Shown here: piece after piece, positions 8,658 through 21,907 of the stretch | Position numbering within the stretch: position 1 is the first letter of the stretch | How the letters are laid out: each line of letters starts with the position of its first letter | Made by a program: the position numbers and the translations under genes | Source: Polymyxa betae | Lineage: Eukaryota; Endomyxa; Phytomyxea; Plasmodiophorida; Plasmodiophoridae | DNA length: 64,000 nt | Assembly (NCBI GenBank): GCA_003693705.1 | Contig: RBZT01000423.1 | Coordinates: 1-64,000, forward strand | Direction of reading: 5' to 3' | Notes under the pieces: generated by a model | Seen by the model: only the letters and a program-made list of their open reading frames with translations | What the model was told of the DNA's origin: nothing | Databases searched by the model: none

Positions 8658-11600
8658 ATGCATTCCACCCAATTAAATGCTGGCATTCGCAGCAGTAATC
8701 CAGAAAAAGGGACAAATCACTTAAGCGATTTACTAAGGTACATACATCAAGCAAAACCAACAATCGACGACGACCTGCACCGAATCTACGACAATCTTCG
8801 CTCACTTCGCCAAGAAATTGTTTCATCGTCGCGATCGAATTTCATTCTTGAGCGAGAACTAGACAGTATTGATGAGAAGATCAGGTTGCTTATTCGAAAT
8901 CAAATTAGTCTTCAAGATGTTATCAACAGCGTTCAGGTAATAATATTCCTCTTGTCGCATGCTCTATAATAATATCGGTTGTCTGAGTTAAGGTTGTTGA
9001 GCGGAAAACTACTGGCCTTTTAGATTCCAAAAGACGCTTTGCTTATGAGCATGTTCTGTAATATTATTATAGTAGAGAATGCTTTACATTCTAAGAGATT
9101 TACAGGTATACCTTACAAACTGAACCTATTCACTTTGCAAAATTGTCTCGCGTTATTACTGCTGGTCAAATCCAATCCTTCGTACAAACTGTTGTCTTTG
9201 ATTTCTATGGAGATCAATATGATACACGAGATGAAAGGCTTCTTCTGTCATTATTTGGACACGTTCTTCATGCTGAATTTGCATCTGTATTAGAGACATT
9301 TTGAATACCTTAAGAGTGGCTGATTTGATATCAATAGGCACCCAATATGGGATCATTACTTCGTGCCAATACAGTCATCACTAATATGCTCTCTGCATAC
9401 TCAAGACGAGGGATGGGACTTTCTATTCTTTCAGATATTCTTTCAGATCCTCTGCAGCGTATAACTTCTGAAAAAGATCTGGATTTGGAGTTAAACCCCG
9501 TCGTTATTTATCGGCAACTCATTGCATCGAATTCGACCAAATTCCAAGATTTTTCATCCTCAAAGTTGTGGCAAATCTTGGATTTAATTCAGCATCTAAT
9601 TATTGTTATGTACAGAGAGCTATCGTGTGAAGAATGTCTACAGATACCAGAGATTCAATTTATAATTAATCAAAGGCGCTTACGTTTGATTACGTTTGCA
9701 AGCGAGATATTACATCGAATCTGCGACAATGTACAGACAATTCCCTATGGGATGAGATGGATTTGCAGAAAAATTAAGGAATTGGCAATGGAATTCTTTC
9801 CCGAGGTATTTAAATAAGACTGCCCAATATTCTCAGTACAATTGTGTTTGCAGGCGGATAATCGTAAGGTTGGCTCATTAATCGGTGGATATATTTATCT
9901 GCGTTTCTTTAATCCTGTCATTGTAACTCCAGATGTAAATGTTTACCCTGTTTGTTATATAATTACTGATCTGAATGTAGACAGTAGATATAGTTCGTGG
10001 CAAACTACCTAAAAATATGCGAAGGAATCTGATTCTGATAGCCAAATTGTTGCAGAATCTATCAAATGGGCTGGAATTTGGGGAGAAGGTTGTACAGCCT
10101 CAGTATGATTTAGCGTTGGCAATTTGATACTGATCCAAGGAACCATACATGATTCTATGTAATGAATTCATCGACAAATCACGAGATACGCTGCAGAATT
10201 ATTTCAATGAACTTGTCAATGTTCATGACCTGCAAACCGAATTAGTTATGGATAAATGGCTTGAACTAACGACTAAACGAGAAATCCAAATTCAGGTATT
10301 GAAATCTCAATCAATGGGACAATTGTTAAGTTCATTTCATTCAGTTGTCGTTCAATCAATTATTTTTTCTTCATTCATTGCTGGATCAGCACGTTGATCT
10401 GTTATGTAATAATAATCATCCCTATCTTAGAAAGCAGATTATGCAGCTGGGGCCAGCACCCAGCCAACTTAAGCCGCAAGACAATCTTATTGTAACCTCA
10501 ATGATTCGTTCATTAATTCCATTCAAGGAGATTGATTAGGTGGGAATTGAGCTCAGGCGATCCGTGTCAGATTTAGCAATTGATGCAATTACTGGAGTTC
10601 CACGTGATCGTATTCCTTCATCTGATATCGAATCTAGTCAATTGCTCAATCATGAAGATGGACATCCACTTTTTCAGGATGCTGCCCGTTTATTGATGCA
10701 ATTTCTTGTGTTGATTCCTCCTGAAATGATCAACTGCAGAAATTTTCAACAATTACTCCGAAATGCTCTGGTACCTGTCTTGCACTATTTGCAATCGCAT
10801 TCTGAGATTAACAGGAATGTTTCGAACGAGCTGGAAACAATCAGATTATCGAAACTGTGCATAATTTGTCGGATGTGATCGTTACGCTGAAACGTTTGAA
10901 ATTGATTCGGTTCAGTTCCAATTTTAGTGATACATTTGACGTTAGTATTTGAAATAATTTTGATTAGTGAGATTAAAATGCATTTAACATTGTAGGCATT
11001 TGTTGAGAATGTTTATCACAGCGTCACATTTCGCACTAAACATTTACAAACTGTGACTCAGCGAAGGGCTCTGATTGCTAAAGTCATGAGTTCATCACTA
11101 AATAGTGTCTGATTATTCTAACTCGAATCTGTCAGGTTGCAGCAACGATCCTCAATCATCATCAATATCTGGAATCACGTCTAGCATTATATCGTCAGGT
11201 ATGCAGTTTCGTTTCCATCGTTCGAAATCATGAACCTTATTGATCAATTGTCAGTATCTTGATAATGTTCGACTTGGTCCAGTCGGCTCTGCTAACGGGA
11301 GCCTTGGTCATGGGCCAGGGCGTCTTCTACACGCTGCTGTTTGCTTCAAGATATCCCATTCTGAACTAGAATCGTCAGGTAAGCAATTGCGGCAATGGTT
11401 TCTTCTAACCTGAACATAATTGTAGGATTAATTATTGCTGTGGATCCAGAGGTAAGAAAACCCCTTTTAAAAAAGGCATTGTTCATGTTTTCCTCGACCT
11501 CCAATCCAAATCAGTTTATTATGTCTGTACATTGCAGCAAATCCAGGTACGTGTATATAAAACTGATTTTCCTTTCAAGGTCACTAAATTGGGTGGTTAG

Positions 11601-11751
11601 GTCACCATTGAGTCCAATATTGCTGGATCTGGAGGAATTACTGGATATGCAATCCAATAATCAGGCTACAATCAATGTACCAAACATGGTCCTGAGCGTT
11701 AACCTATTAATCAACCTACTTAATACTAAATTTCTTGTAACAAGACGGTAA
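8658..11751 (+). CDS. IQGAP-related GTPase-activating-domain protein lacking CH and IQ regions
   Basis: Related to the C-terminal half of IQGAPs and to short amoebal GAPs such as DGAP1/GapA; such proteins scaffold Rac/Cdc42 and actin. It starts with a charged helical region (LSDLLRYIHQAKPTIDDD). The GAP-related domain follows: TLQTEPIHFAKLSRVI, QSFVQTVVFDFYGDQYDTRD, SLLRANTVITNMLSAYSRRG, IYLRFFNPVIVTPD, RRNLILIAKLLQNLSNG. The RGC-type C-terminus ends with LLDLEELLDMQ and VNLLINLLNTKF. At least thirteen short introns are implied. An apparent in-frame TAG at 10537 is removed by a 48-nt intron, and a frame change near 10820 by a 44-nt intron. No calponin-homology or IQ motifs precede it. The stop lies 32 bp from the gamma-tubulin stop on the other strand. 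Confidence 0.8.
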
Positions 11752-11782
11752 TAGAAATATAAACGTGTATAATGCAACAGCA

Positions 11783-13860
11783 TTAAGAATCTCTCTGGAA
11801 TATGCGGCCTGGCATACGAAGATCCACATTTTGACCAGGCGCAGGAATGTCATTGGGAGTAGAAGAAACAGAGCCAGGAGCTTTATCTGGGCTTCCCCAG
11901 TCAGCATAATCTGTTCTCTCACAAGCCTTGTATTCTTCAATTAGATTATGTACAATTTCACGAGCATCGTCCAATTCATCCAACCCATCAGCAAACATAC
12001 TTTCCTGGAACTGCACTTTAGGCGTAAAAACTGGGTAACTGGCAGAATACCTTTCTGTATTGCTCAAGGAAAGCATTACGTTTTCTAAGCATATCGTACT
12101 GCTTGAGAGATTTGGCGAACAGGTGATGGATTGAAGTGTGATTAGCAATCATTAAGCCATTAACGCGATGTGATGTCGTCATATATGGACTTTTTTTTGA
12201 CAAAGCCACCTGGTCAGAAATTTAGATAGCCATAAAGGATCAAAATCAATACTTATGGGAACCTGGATGGAGGCTGGACCCCATGAAATAAAATTAGCAA
12301 GCTTTCGTTCACGAATGCGTTGAAGACTCCTATGTACTTGACTTGGATCAACATCACCTTGAATTATATTAAGAATAGATATGTATGCTCCCCTATTGCA
12401 AAATAATTGATAATGTCGTCTAAATTGTGGATCAATTCAATACCGGCGGGTATTACAGCTAACCATGATGTTCTTTGATTGCAAAAGACGGCGCATGACA
12501 TCGATGACCGAGGTCTTTCGAACGGCACTGTGTGATGATGGAATAGTCAATGGTGTATAACCTAATAACAGTTAATGAGCAGAAATATAGAAATAATAAT
12601 ATAATGACCAGTCATGAGGAAATGACAACGAGGTGTAGGAATCAGTGATGCTATAAGTCCAACTAGATCATTATTCATATAGCCAGGATAACGAAGCGTG
12701 GTTGTCGAGGCAGCCATCACCTTAACATTTGATGTCAGTCTCCAAATGATCCCAATTTAATCTGTGCCAATATACTGTTGAGACTAACGAATTAGTTTGG
12801 GTAAAAGTTGGGTTCTCAATATGTAATCGATCAACAGCAATCCGATTCAAAGCAGTATTATCCAAAACTACAACAGCATCGGCATTAACTATACAGATTA
12901 CGATCAAATTATACTTCACATTGTTATATCGGCAACTACTACCTGTTAATCGCTTTAGGGTAAGAACTGAGTTATAAGGTTGAACTACAACATCAGATGT
13001 CTCCTGTGAATTTGGAAATACTGAATATCTACAAAAAGTTGTTGAATACTATATGAAATGGATACAAACATTGCTTACGTCTGAATTAGTTTCTTGGGAT
13101 AACGATCATTCAGGGTTTCTAATAAATAACTTCCCATACCCGAGCCAGTACCACCTATTTCATATGTGTTAAATTGAAACTTAAACAACAGTATCCTGAC
13201 GAACGCAATTAAGCATGAAGAATATCAGATAAAAAGCGATGATGACTAATAAAAAAATATAAACTGGCTCAAGTACCAGCAATAGAATGACACAGAACGA
13301 ATCCTTCTAATGAATCAGATCCATCAGCTTCCCGATCAATCATATCCACGATCTCCTCAGCAACCTGTTCACCAACAGCATATCCTTTAGCCCAGATATT
13401 TCCAGCACCTCCTGTTAGCGCTCTAATCAAAAGTGATGCTATAACATGGATATAACAGACCTCCATCTTGCCAGACATAGATATTCTCAGGATTATACAG
13501 ATTAGCATAAGGTGAAGCCTTAATGGTATTAATAACACGAGGCTCCATATCGATTAATATAGCTCGTGGAATATATTGCTCATCATCAGCTTGATAGAAG
13601 AAGACATCCTTACGATCATGACCTGGTTCAGCAGCAAATGTCTCTAATATTCCATCACTATATCATGTATATGATGTCTATAATATAATATAATACACAC
13701 AGATGACCTTCGTATTCCATGTTCTAAACATAGCTGTTTCCAGAACTCACTACCAACTATATTACCCAATCAATCAAAATATAATATCATGTGTTATCTG
13801 AGGAATATTACTCTGATTTCCACATTGTCCAACCTGAAGTGTAATAATCTCCCTAGGCAT
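11783..13860 (-). CDS. TUBG: Gamma-tubulin
   Basis: Gamma-tubulin nucleates microtubules at spindle poles or basal bodies. The N-terminus [16 protein letters not shown] continues across a roughly 55-nt intron into IGSEFW. The GTP-binding tubulin signature [13 protein letters not shown] is present near 13130-13165 and is itself preceded by an intron. The C-terminus contains [39 protein letters not shown] and [18 protein letters not shown], which are gamma- rather than alpha- or beta-type. The tail after [11 protein letters not shown] is about 35 residues, longer than usual. Several short introns interrupt the middle. The head-on arrangement with the IQGAP-like gene leaves only 32 bp between stops. 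Confidence 0.92.
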
Positions 13861-14088
13861 GTTCTACTATGAATATAAAATATTGTGTATAGAGACAGGA
13901 AGATTGAGATGGATGATGGATAATATATCCCGGTCCCCCCCCCTTTATTCCCCTCTCTATCTCCGGGGTTTCATTATAAATATAAAAATAGAAATATCTG
14001 TATTTAACAGATACACTTTCATTACATAATTACATACATTACATGAAACAAAAATGAGATTTCAAAGAGAATGAATGCAGAGTGAAGT
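13861..14088. other. Intergenic, contains a C9 run
   Basis: Promoter-side spacer upstream of gamma-tubulin. Nine consecutive C residues lie at 13935-13943 inside a C/T-rich tract. No other feature. Confidence 0.5.
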
Positions 14089-14490
14089 TTATTGATCAGA
14101 TGGTTCATTGGATTTACAGAACACATGTCGAAGGATCTTGGAGCCGGATTTGATGAAAGCGGTGTTGGCCCGTAAGACAGCCATGGTATTTGGTGATATT
14201 GATGTGTTATCAGGTCTTGAATAGGTAATCTTAGCATTAATGATATGATCTAATGTCTTACATGATAATGATTGTAATAAGACAGGTAATGTAGATTGAA
14301 TATATGTATCTACAATACTTGTATCTGGATCACATAATTCTGTACATATTCGTACTGATTTGACCTTAGGAGTAGGAGGAGAACTGCAACTTTTTATATT
14401 AACAGGATCATTAGCTTGATCATTTGAGGCAGCCAGTATCATAGCAATCAATATAGAGAATATTACAGTATAGATAGATGTGATTGTCAT
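14089..14490 (-). CDS. Small secreted protein, unknown
   Basis: A single-exon ORF of 133 residues. Residues 1-22 (MTITSIYTVIFSILIAMILA, then AS) are a clear signal peptide. The mature part has about five cysteines, proline/serine-rich near its start and otherwise without a known motif. No membrane segment follows, so it is probably secreted or lumenal. It sits alone between the gamma-tubulin and S28 peptidase genes. No homologue is recognised. Confidence 0.55.
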   Translation of the reverse strand: MTITSIYTVIFSILIAMILAASNDQANDPVNIKSCSSPPTPKVKSVRICTELCDPDTSIVDTYIQSTLPVLLQSLSCKTLDHIINAKITYSRPDNTSISPNTMAVLRANTAFIKSGSKILRHVFCKSNEPSDQ

Positions 14491-14945
14491 GATAAACTCC
14501 AGATCTTATTGATCAATGAAATGCAATCCAAATTGACGAATTAGACGCGGTTCTAGACCTGATTCAGATTGCAGTCTAAAGATCAGTTGATGGAGATTAA
14601 TCATTAGTCTATAATCAGACTATTAGTATACGACTATAGGCCATACATTCATATATTAATATATTATTATATGCATGTTATACAACTATCAGATATAGAC
14701 ACAAATATCATCAAATTGACCCATTTCATGCAGTTCTGCATATCTATTTCTAAGATCATCACCTTGATTTATGGTTGAAAGCTAACTCGGATATGCTCTG
14801 CTCGAACAAATGCAATTTCAACGGATCCCGAAAGGAAACCTAAACTAACGGATCCAATGCGCTTGTTCCTTGATTGTTAAGGTAGAAAAATGATTTTATG
14901 AATGTCAATACGACTTGTAAGTACAGATGTTGCAAATAGCAGATA
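14491..14945. other. Intergenic, no feature seen
   Basis: AT-rich spacer between two minus-strand genes, with short palindromic AT tracts around 14650-14680 only. Confidence 0.5.
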
Positions 14946-16991
14946 TCATTGTACAGGCTCGATTGGTATTTGTTTAGCTTCCTGAAGCCATCTTTGTAAT
15001 ATATCTGCAATATGACGTCGTCCTAATATCATAGCTTGTGAATCATTAGGACGTGATGATCTCATATCTTCACAATGTGATGCCCCCGATATTAATACTG
15101 CTTCTTGATCATATGCAGGCTGATCTTTAACCACACTTAATACTCTCCAGGGATCTAATCCACCATTTACATAGAGTAATCTATTAGAGAAATATGAGAT
15201 CTGTGTCAATGAATAGAATATAATGGTATATATATATACCTGTATGCATTAGTTAGATATCCACCAGTTCGTGCATTTGTACTACGTATTAGATCTGTAA
15301 TCTTATCCTCTGTGATACCAAATAACTCAAAACATAATCTCGAATAGAATTTCTTATCAATCTTGGAGCTGAATATACATCCTTGATCTGGATCACATTG
15401 CTGATAATAACCAAATTGTGTACAGAACTGGAATGTCCATTGTCTACAAGAACCATAATGATTAGATGATATATAACAATATACAATATACAGACCTGTC
15501 ACTTGAATGTTTATCAAATGTCGTATTCGATAATGACTTGATATAATTATCCCAGGAATAATCATAACATTGACGTTCTTGTGCATTTAATACAGCATGA
15601 ATAACATCAGTTAGATGTTGTAATGCCGAACTTGAATGTCCATTGAATAGATTACAGATATTAGCTACATTAACCTGTGCCTATAATACAACCATGTATT
15701 TAGACATGATATTACATGAATATAATACATACCTGGTTATTATATTGGACAGCTTCCTGAAAGAATGATGCCAGGCTCTGTAGCATGAGACTATAATCAC
15801 GATATTGATTCAAAGGCGAGCATGATCTGAATGTATTCGAGATCGTTGATATTCCTAAGCCATGCACACAGATTTAGTTTCAATTCTTAGTGTTATGCTT
15901 ACATGAATACCATTGTTATCATTATCTGCAATACGCTCAATCTCTCGAAATGCCTGTCTAATACGTTCTTGACAATGTTGACTTCCACCAATATCTTCAT
16001 CTGCAAATGCACGTCCAACTTCCCTCATATATCTACATATCAATATATCAATACAGATCTCAATCATCTCATACAATCACTACATACGCACTGAAATCTT
16101 TTCTAGCACGAACTGGTGAAGATGATGCTACAGCTCCAAATACTTGACTTGGAAATTTCATACGAAACCATGCTGATAATGCCCCTGTAATATGGATATG
16201 AATATAACACAATACATGCCATATCCTATAAACATGATACATACCAGCATAGCTACCACCAAATGTAATTACTTGATTATCTGGACCAATCTGTAATCGT
16301 GGTCGAAGGTGATCTAAGAATCGACCAAGGTCTTCTAATGCTTGCATCCATGTCAAATATTTCATATTATCTACTGACATATCTGGCAGATTTGGTATAG
16401 ATTCACCTAACAGAACATTATTCAACATTGAAGATACTCTGTGAAATGAATTAAGAATATAAGAGATAGTAAATAGGCAGTATAGAATATCAATGTAAAT
16501 AGACAACTAACCATAATAGCGATGTTCAATAACGATCAATAAAGCATTGAATCGTTTAGCAAGTTCAGCTACATGACCAAGATATACATCATATGGTGTA
16601 ATAGGTGCTTCACCTCCAATCAGGAGAAATACTGGCCCAGTCCGATTAGATTCTATCCAAGATTGATCATTGAGATAGAATCTCTGCCAGAATACCCGAT
16701 CATCTTTCATATCAAAATGATCAAGTTTCTGTTTGAAATAGCTTGCTTGTGGTAGGAAAGATTCCTATGATGAGCATCATTGAGGTATGTGATTATTAAT
16801 GAACTCATATCGATTACATTGAATTGCTGAATTTCAGCTGGAGATAGGAACAGATGATGAGGACGTATTGATGGATGCCATACAATTGAGCTAATACCAT
16901 GCTCAATGATCAACATCATAATCAGTATCAATAGCAACATTGATTGAATCTGGAAACGGAACTTGGTCGAATAACAATGCGATGGATGCAT
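14946..16991 (-). CDS. Serine carboxypeptidase, family S28
   Basis: Prolyl carboxypeptidase/thymus-specific serine protease family; such enzymes remove residues after proline in the endomembrane system or outside the cell. The hydrophobic start MLLLILIMMLIIEHGISS (within a longer ATG frame at 16991) is a signal sequence. The S28 order follows: YFKQKLDHFD, a GPVFLLIGGEAPI oxyanion region, LIVIEHRYYG, the nucleophile motif GGSYAG, ALSAWFRMKFPSQVFG and SSSPVRA. The catalytic Asp lies in YVNGGLDPWR and the His in SGASHCED near the C-terminus. About seven short introns are present; the first (about 55 nt) separates EIQQFN from ESFLPQASYF. All catalytic positions are intact, so an active secreted enzyme is likely. 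An upstream ATG remains possible as start. Confidence 0.88.
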
Positions 16992-17030
16992 GACTCAATA
17001 TAGATTCTGATATAACCAATGTCTAGACAT

Positions 17031-20000
17031 TTATTTGACATTGACTTTAACTCTAACATTCATAGCAGCTAATTCATTAACAAGGAATGTGAATACATAT
17101 GGAATATGTATGAGAACACAATCATGTGTTTTACATGATGTACAGAGAGTAGTAGTACCATATCCTATTGATGAAATAATACTTGAACATGATCTGCATA
17201 CATATACTACATAATTGTTATCAGCATTCATATGATAATATATCTCATCTCAATACTGACCTTGGTGATCATCAGAACATTTCAGTAATCTATCATTAAG
17301 TAGATATGCTGCTCCATGACCAAGTAATGAATCACGTTCCATCTCACCAAATCGAATACCACCACGACGTTTACGTCCTTGAACTGGCTGATGTGTTATC
17401 TCATTAGTTGGACCAGTAGCTCGAACCTGTCACAATACTCAATATAACATTTATATTCATATGCAAGTACCTGAGATTTATCTGATACCATATGACGAAG
17501 TCGTTGATAATAGACAACACCAATAAAAACATCAGCTTGGAACTGCATACCCGACACACCAGAATACATCTCTTCATTACCCAGATAATTATATCCAGCT
17601 GCACGTAACTATCATGGAAATTAGACTCAAAGATGCAGTCTGGAATTAGACCAACCTGGGCACCGAAATAATCCACAGCCAGATCATTCTCATTAAATTG
17701 GAATGGAGTTCCATTAGCAAATACACCATGAAGACATGCAGCCTTGCCAGCCATTGATTCTATTAACATTCCAATTGTCATTCGTGATGGGAATGCATGT
17801 GGATTAATAATAACATCTGGAGTTAGACCATCACCTACACATATAGATGAATCAGCACAGATCTGATATTAACATATATATAAGATACAAACCTGTAAAT
17901 GGCATATCTATCTGATTCCATAATTGTGATAGGACACCCTTCTGTCCATGTCTAGATGAGAATTTATCCCCAAGAACACAATTACGATTATATCGTAATG
18001 TAATTGATATTGAGAATGGAGATCCAGATCCAGTACTACGTCCAATAATACGAACCTGTAATTGTAGAGTTAGATATATAATTATATGAGTATAATATTC
18101 ATATATAATACATACATGATCAATACGACATAATTCAGATGATTTATGTCTGACACAGAGAAACTTCTGTGTAGTTGAATTATAATAAGAATATAATGGA
18201 TCTCCATGATTGAGATATGATCCAACAATAGGTAGACCATCAGATCCTATCCCTTTATATACAATCTTCTTAGATACAGGATCTATATTGCAGAATACAT
18301 AGGGACTAGATCTATTGCCAACCTGTACAATACATTTAGATGTTCAATATCTGTGTAATTATAACCATGTTCATACTCACTTGTAGATCATTCAAATCAA
18401 CGAATTTAGTAGTGTAGACAGATCCATGACCAAATCCACGTTCAAAAGCACTCTTATTAATAATCATAGCATCTTCCATATCATAACCTATAACACATTA
18501 AGTATATACTAATTACTATAATAAACAGTAATAAGAACCTGTATATGAGACAACAGCTACAACAGCATTACATCCTAATGGATATTGATCCATATCTAGA
18601 TCTGTATATGTCTTATTACGAACTATTGGAGTCTGTATATTCTGTATACGATATATCTTGTTATCAGTACGATGTATATGACTATGATATGGTGTTCCCA
18701 TTGTCTGTTTACCCATTTGACATTGATACCTAATAACACATTAATTATATAATCATCACACCATTCAACACATTCAAACAATCACAAATCTAGTAATGGA
18801 ATGCATGCAAATAACAACCAGATGGAACTGATGTTAAAGACAATGAAGATAATAACGCATTGATAGACTACGTACATATTTCTTGGAGATTGATTAAAAT
18901 CAGAGAATGGAGTTAATGATGCAATAACACTCAACATATTAACTGGATCAATCTCCATATGTTGAGTATGTGGTAGAATCTCTTCATTCTGTATAGCAAT
19001 ATCTAAGAACATTTGCTCTAATGGTGATATCCATTCCTGTAATAGACATTATCAACACAAACAATAATACAATAGAACTCGTACAGTTTGTTGTGTTGGT
19101 AGATATCGAACAGGACGAATAAATCTGCCAAGATTGGCGAATAGATAGAGGCCAGGATATGCACCAGATTCATAACTGTATATATGATATTAGCTGTATA
19201 CAAATCAATATATGAATGTTAACCTTGGAATTAGAACAATTTCTAATGTATTTGGTATATAATAAGTATCTGGATCTGTCACCTATATTAATAATATATT
19301 TCAATATACTAGATGAGAATCATATACAAATAGACCTTGAGATATCTCAACTTATTCGATAATTGAACACAATCCTGAACTGGAACAGATCCAATCATAA
19401 CACCATCATACATAATTGGTAGATGTTCATGATTAATAGGACGTCGATCTTGACCTCGATATGTATCCATTCCTAGTTAATATCATATCAGAACACGTCT
19501 GATATCCAATCTCCAATACCGACCTAATTGCAACAATTGTTGAATAAATCTATCTCGATATTGATATTGCTGATCATAATGACATTTTACTTGACAAGGT
19601 GCAGTTAAATGATTTAATAGACCACATGGACTACCATCAGGTGTATGTACAGGACATAAAAACCCAAAACATTCAGGTAATAACTTACGAACTATATACA
19701 CGAATTAGTAGCAAATATGAATCTGACATAAATCAAATAGATACCTGTTGTGGTTTTCATTTCAGCAAAGAATGCACCACGATGAATAGATCGGAAATGA
19801 GCAGTATATCGGTAATAATTTCTATACAAATATTCAGATTCAATGGGATGGTCTAGTTGATATTATAATACAATTTCTCAGCAATAATTGTATAACCAGA
19901 GACTTGCTGTAAATCAAGACCAGTAGTAGAAACAAGATTTCCAGTTGATATCAAATTTCGTAATCTTGGTCCAATATCTGGACATTGTCCAGCTATATGA

Positions 20001-21629
20001 CGTATATAAACATCATCTGTTAAAGATACACGAGGATTCTTTACATTCTCATCCTATTCATAATACATAATCAATATCAGATACGTTGCACAATGAGATA
20101 ACACACCCGAATTATCTTAGATCGGATCAGATAGAGAAGTTCTTGAGCTCGTTCTTTAAGTAAATTAGCATATAAATGTCCAGGTAATAAGACTTCATGA
20201 GCCGATAGAGCATCAGCATTATCAGCTTGTATTAGACCTGAATATTCCCAATAATCAGATTAATATCAACCAAGGACAAACATGATAAAGATCACCTTGA
20301 ACCAGAGCAAACAGCTTCTTAACCATCAGAGCGAGAACATCAAATTTCTCGGCCTCGTTCTCACAATGTACAAAGAAATGACGTTGAAGCAGAATACGGC
20401 CAGCTTGTGCATCAGATATCTATTTCAAATGAATGATTTTACACAATATGACAAATCTGATCCAAAACATACATCATCATTAAGCTTAAGAACAGCCCGG
20501 AATCTGGCGCCAAGATATGCACGATAATCAGAACATGTCTTAAGATTTAATGATTTCACAGAACGAAGCATCTGAAAATTTCAAAACATCAGCTGTTAAT
20601 ATAGATTTCTATTGATACTAACTAACCCTTTCCATACGATCTGATGAGAATGTATCTCCAACTGCACATATCGATTGGAAGATCTCGTAATCGGTTGTAT
20701 CAATTAATGCATGAAAGATCAATACAACAGGTGTCAGATATCTGTATAACAGCAGAATCAATATATAGAAACAATTGTTAATGAAACACATAATGAATGA
20801 AAATACATGATGGACTGGTTTAAACAATGAATAATATAATAAATTGATATACAGAACATACTCCTGTTTGCTGATTGTACATTTAATAGTACATGTTCCA
20901 TCATTAATATAATGACATGTTATTGTCTGTGAAGATTGATCAGGTCTAAGACATCGTATAGCAGTTGCATATTCAGTATATCCAGCACCACGATTACTGA
21001 ATGATGATCGCGTTAGAGCAGAGATATAATTACGTTTTGGTAAGATCAAGAGTCTCATGACTTTCTCAAGGCCATTAATAATGAAATACCCTCCCTGATT
21101 AATATTAATATTAGAATACGATATTCCTGAATAGTGCAGATCAAAGAACCTTCTCAGTCTGTTCCTCGCGATATTCAACGAGTTTGTCAGCGTTTAAATA
21201 TCTAAGATGACAGGCTCGACTCTTTACCATGATTGGAGCTTGACCTGAGCTCACAACCACATCACTTAGATATTGCTCATTGATCTGTCTTGATATAGTA
21301 ATCGTTAAGGCTCCTGTATAACTACAATGACCTTCGCGACATTCATTCGGGAATAGACGACTATCAAGCCCCTGATCCGATTTCGATGGTTGAGCGATCC
21401 TATTTACAATCTGAATATCATATTGAATAATAGAGATATGTCCTGACCTAATCTGTTTAATAGATAGTCTACATGCAGGTCTATCAGTATCGGTATTAGA
21501 TGGAATATCTACTGGATCTATATATCGTCCTAATAGATCCAGACCATTATTCAATAACCAATCAAATGATTCAACATGAGGTTGCACAATATTGTGCACA
21601 TCTGATTGCTGGGTATCACCTGACATCAC
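17031..21629 (-). CDS. RPA2: DNA-directed RNA polymerase I second-largest subunit
   Basis: Second-largest subunit of the Pol I core, which transcribes the large rRNA precursor in the nucleolus. The N-terminus has the Pol I pattern: [58 protein letters not shown], then [18 protein letters not shown]. Central parts include [23 protein letters not shown] and [20 protein letters not shown]. The hybrid-binding motif [16 protein letters not shown] is followed by [10 protein letters not shown]. The last exon carries the C-terminal zinc ribbon (CRSC ... CTSC) and ends [13 protein letters not shown]. Length and motif order match a full subunit, about 1,100-1,200 residues, in more than a dozen exons with introns near 45-60 nt. 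The first ATG gives MMSGD; the second Met is equally possible. Confidence 0.92.
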
Positions 21630-21689
21630 AGATCCAGCTTACAGAAAACAGCCAGCTGAAAGAATGTTTCAGAACGACTTTCTCAAATA

Positions 21690-21706
21690 CGGACTCCGTC
21701 ACGGAC
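21690..21706. promoter_or_regulatory. 17-bp motif upstream of RPA2, copy of 2357-2373
   Basis: CGGACTCCGTCACGGAC, identical to the copy at 2357. It lies about 60 bp upstream of the RPA2 start codon on the template side, a plausible promoter position. The palindromic core suggests binding of a dimeric factor. Function is inference. Confidence 0.35.
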
Positions 21707-21907
21707 ACCGCTTCATTCTTTCTGCGCGATTTTTTTCGATTTTGACACTTTTTTCGATCCATGTTTGTGTTTGGTGATCGGGATTTGTGTCAGATTGCTG
21801 ACCATTACAATTACATTGAATAAAAATCTATTGAGACACGTAATCCATCAGCCTATACTGTATTCGATAGATTATCGTGATATTGAATTTCTATGTCAAG
21901 GCTGCAT

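Noticed and set aside
10345-10539. Possible stop-codon readthrough or TAG reassignment
   Set aside because: A 48-nt GT-AG intron removes the TAG in phase, and TAG is used as a terminator elsewhere.
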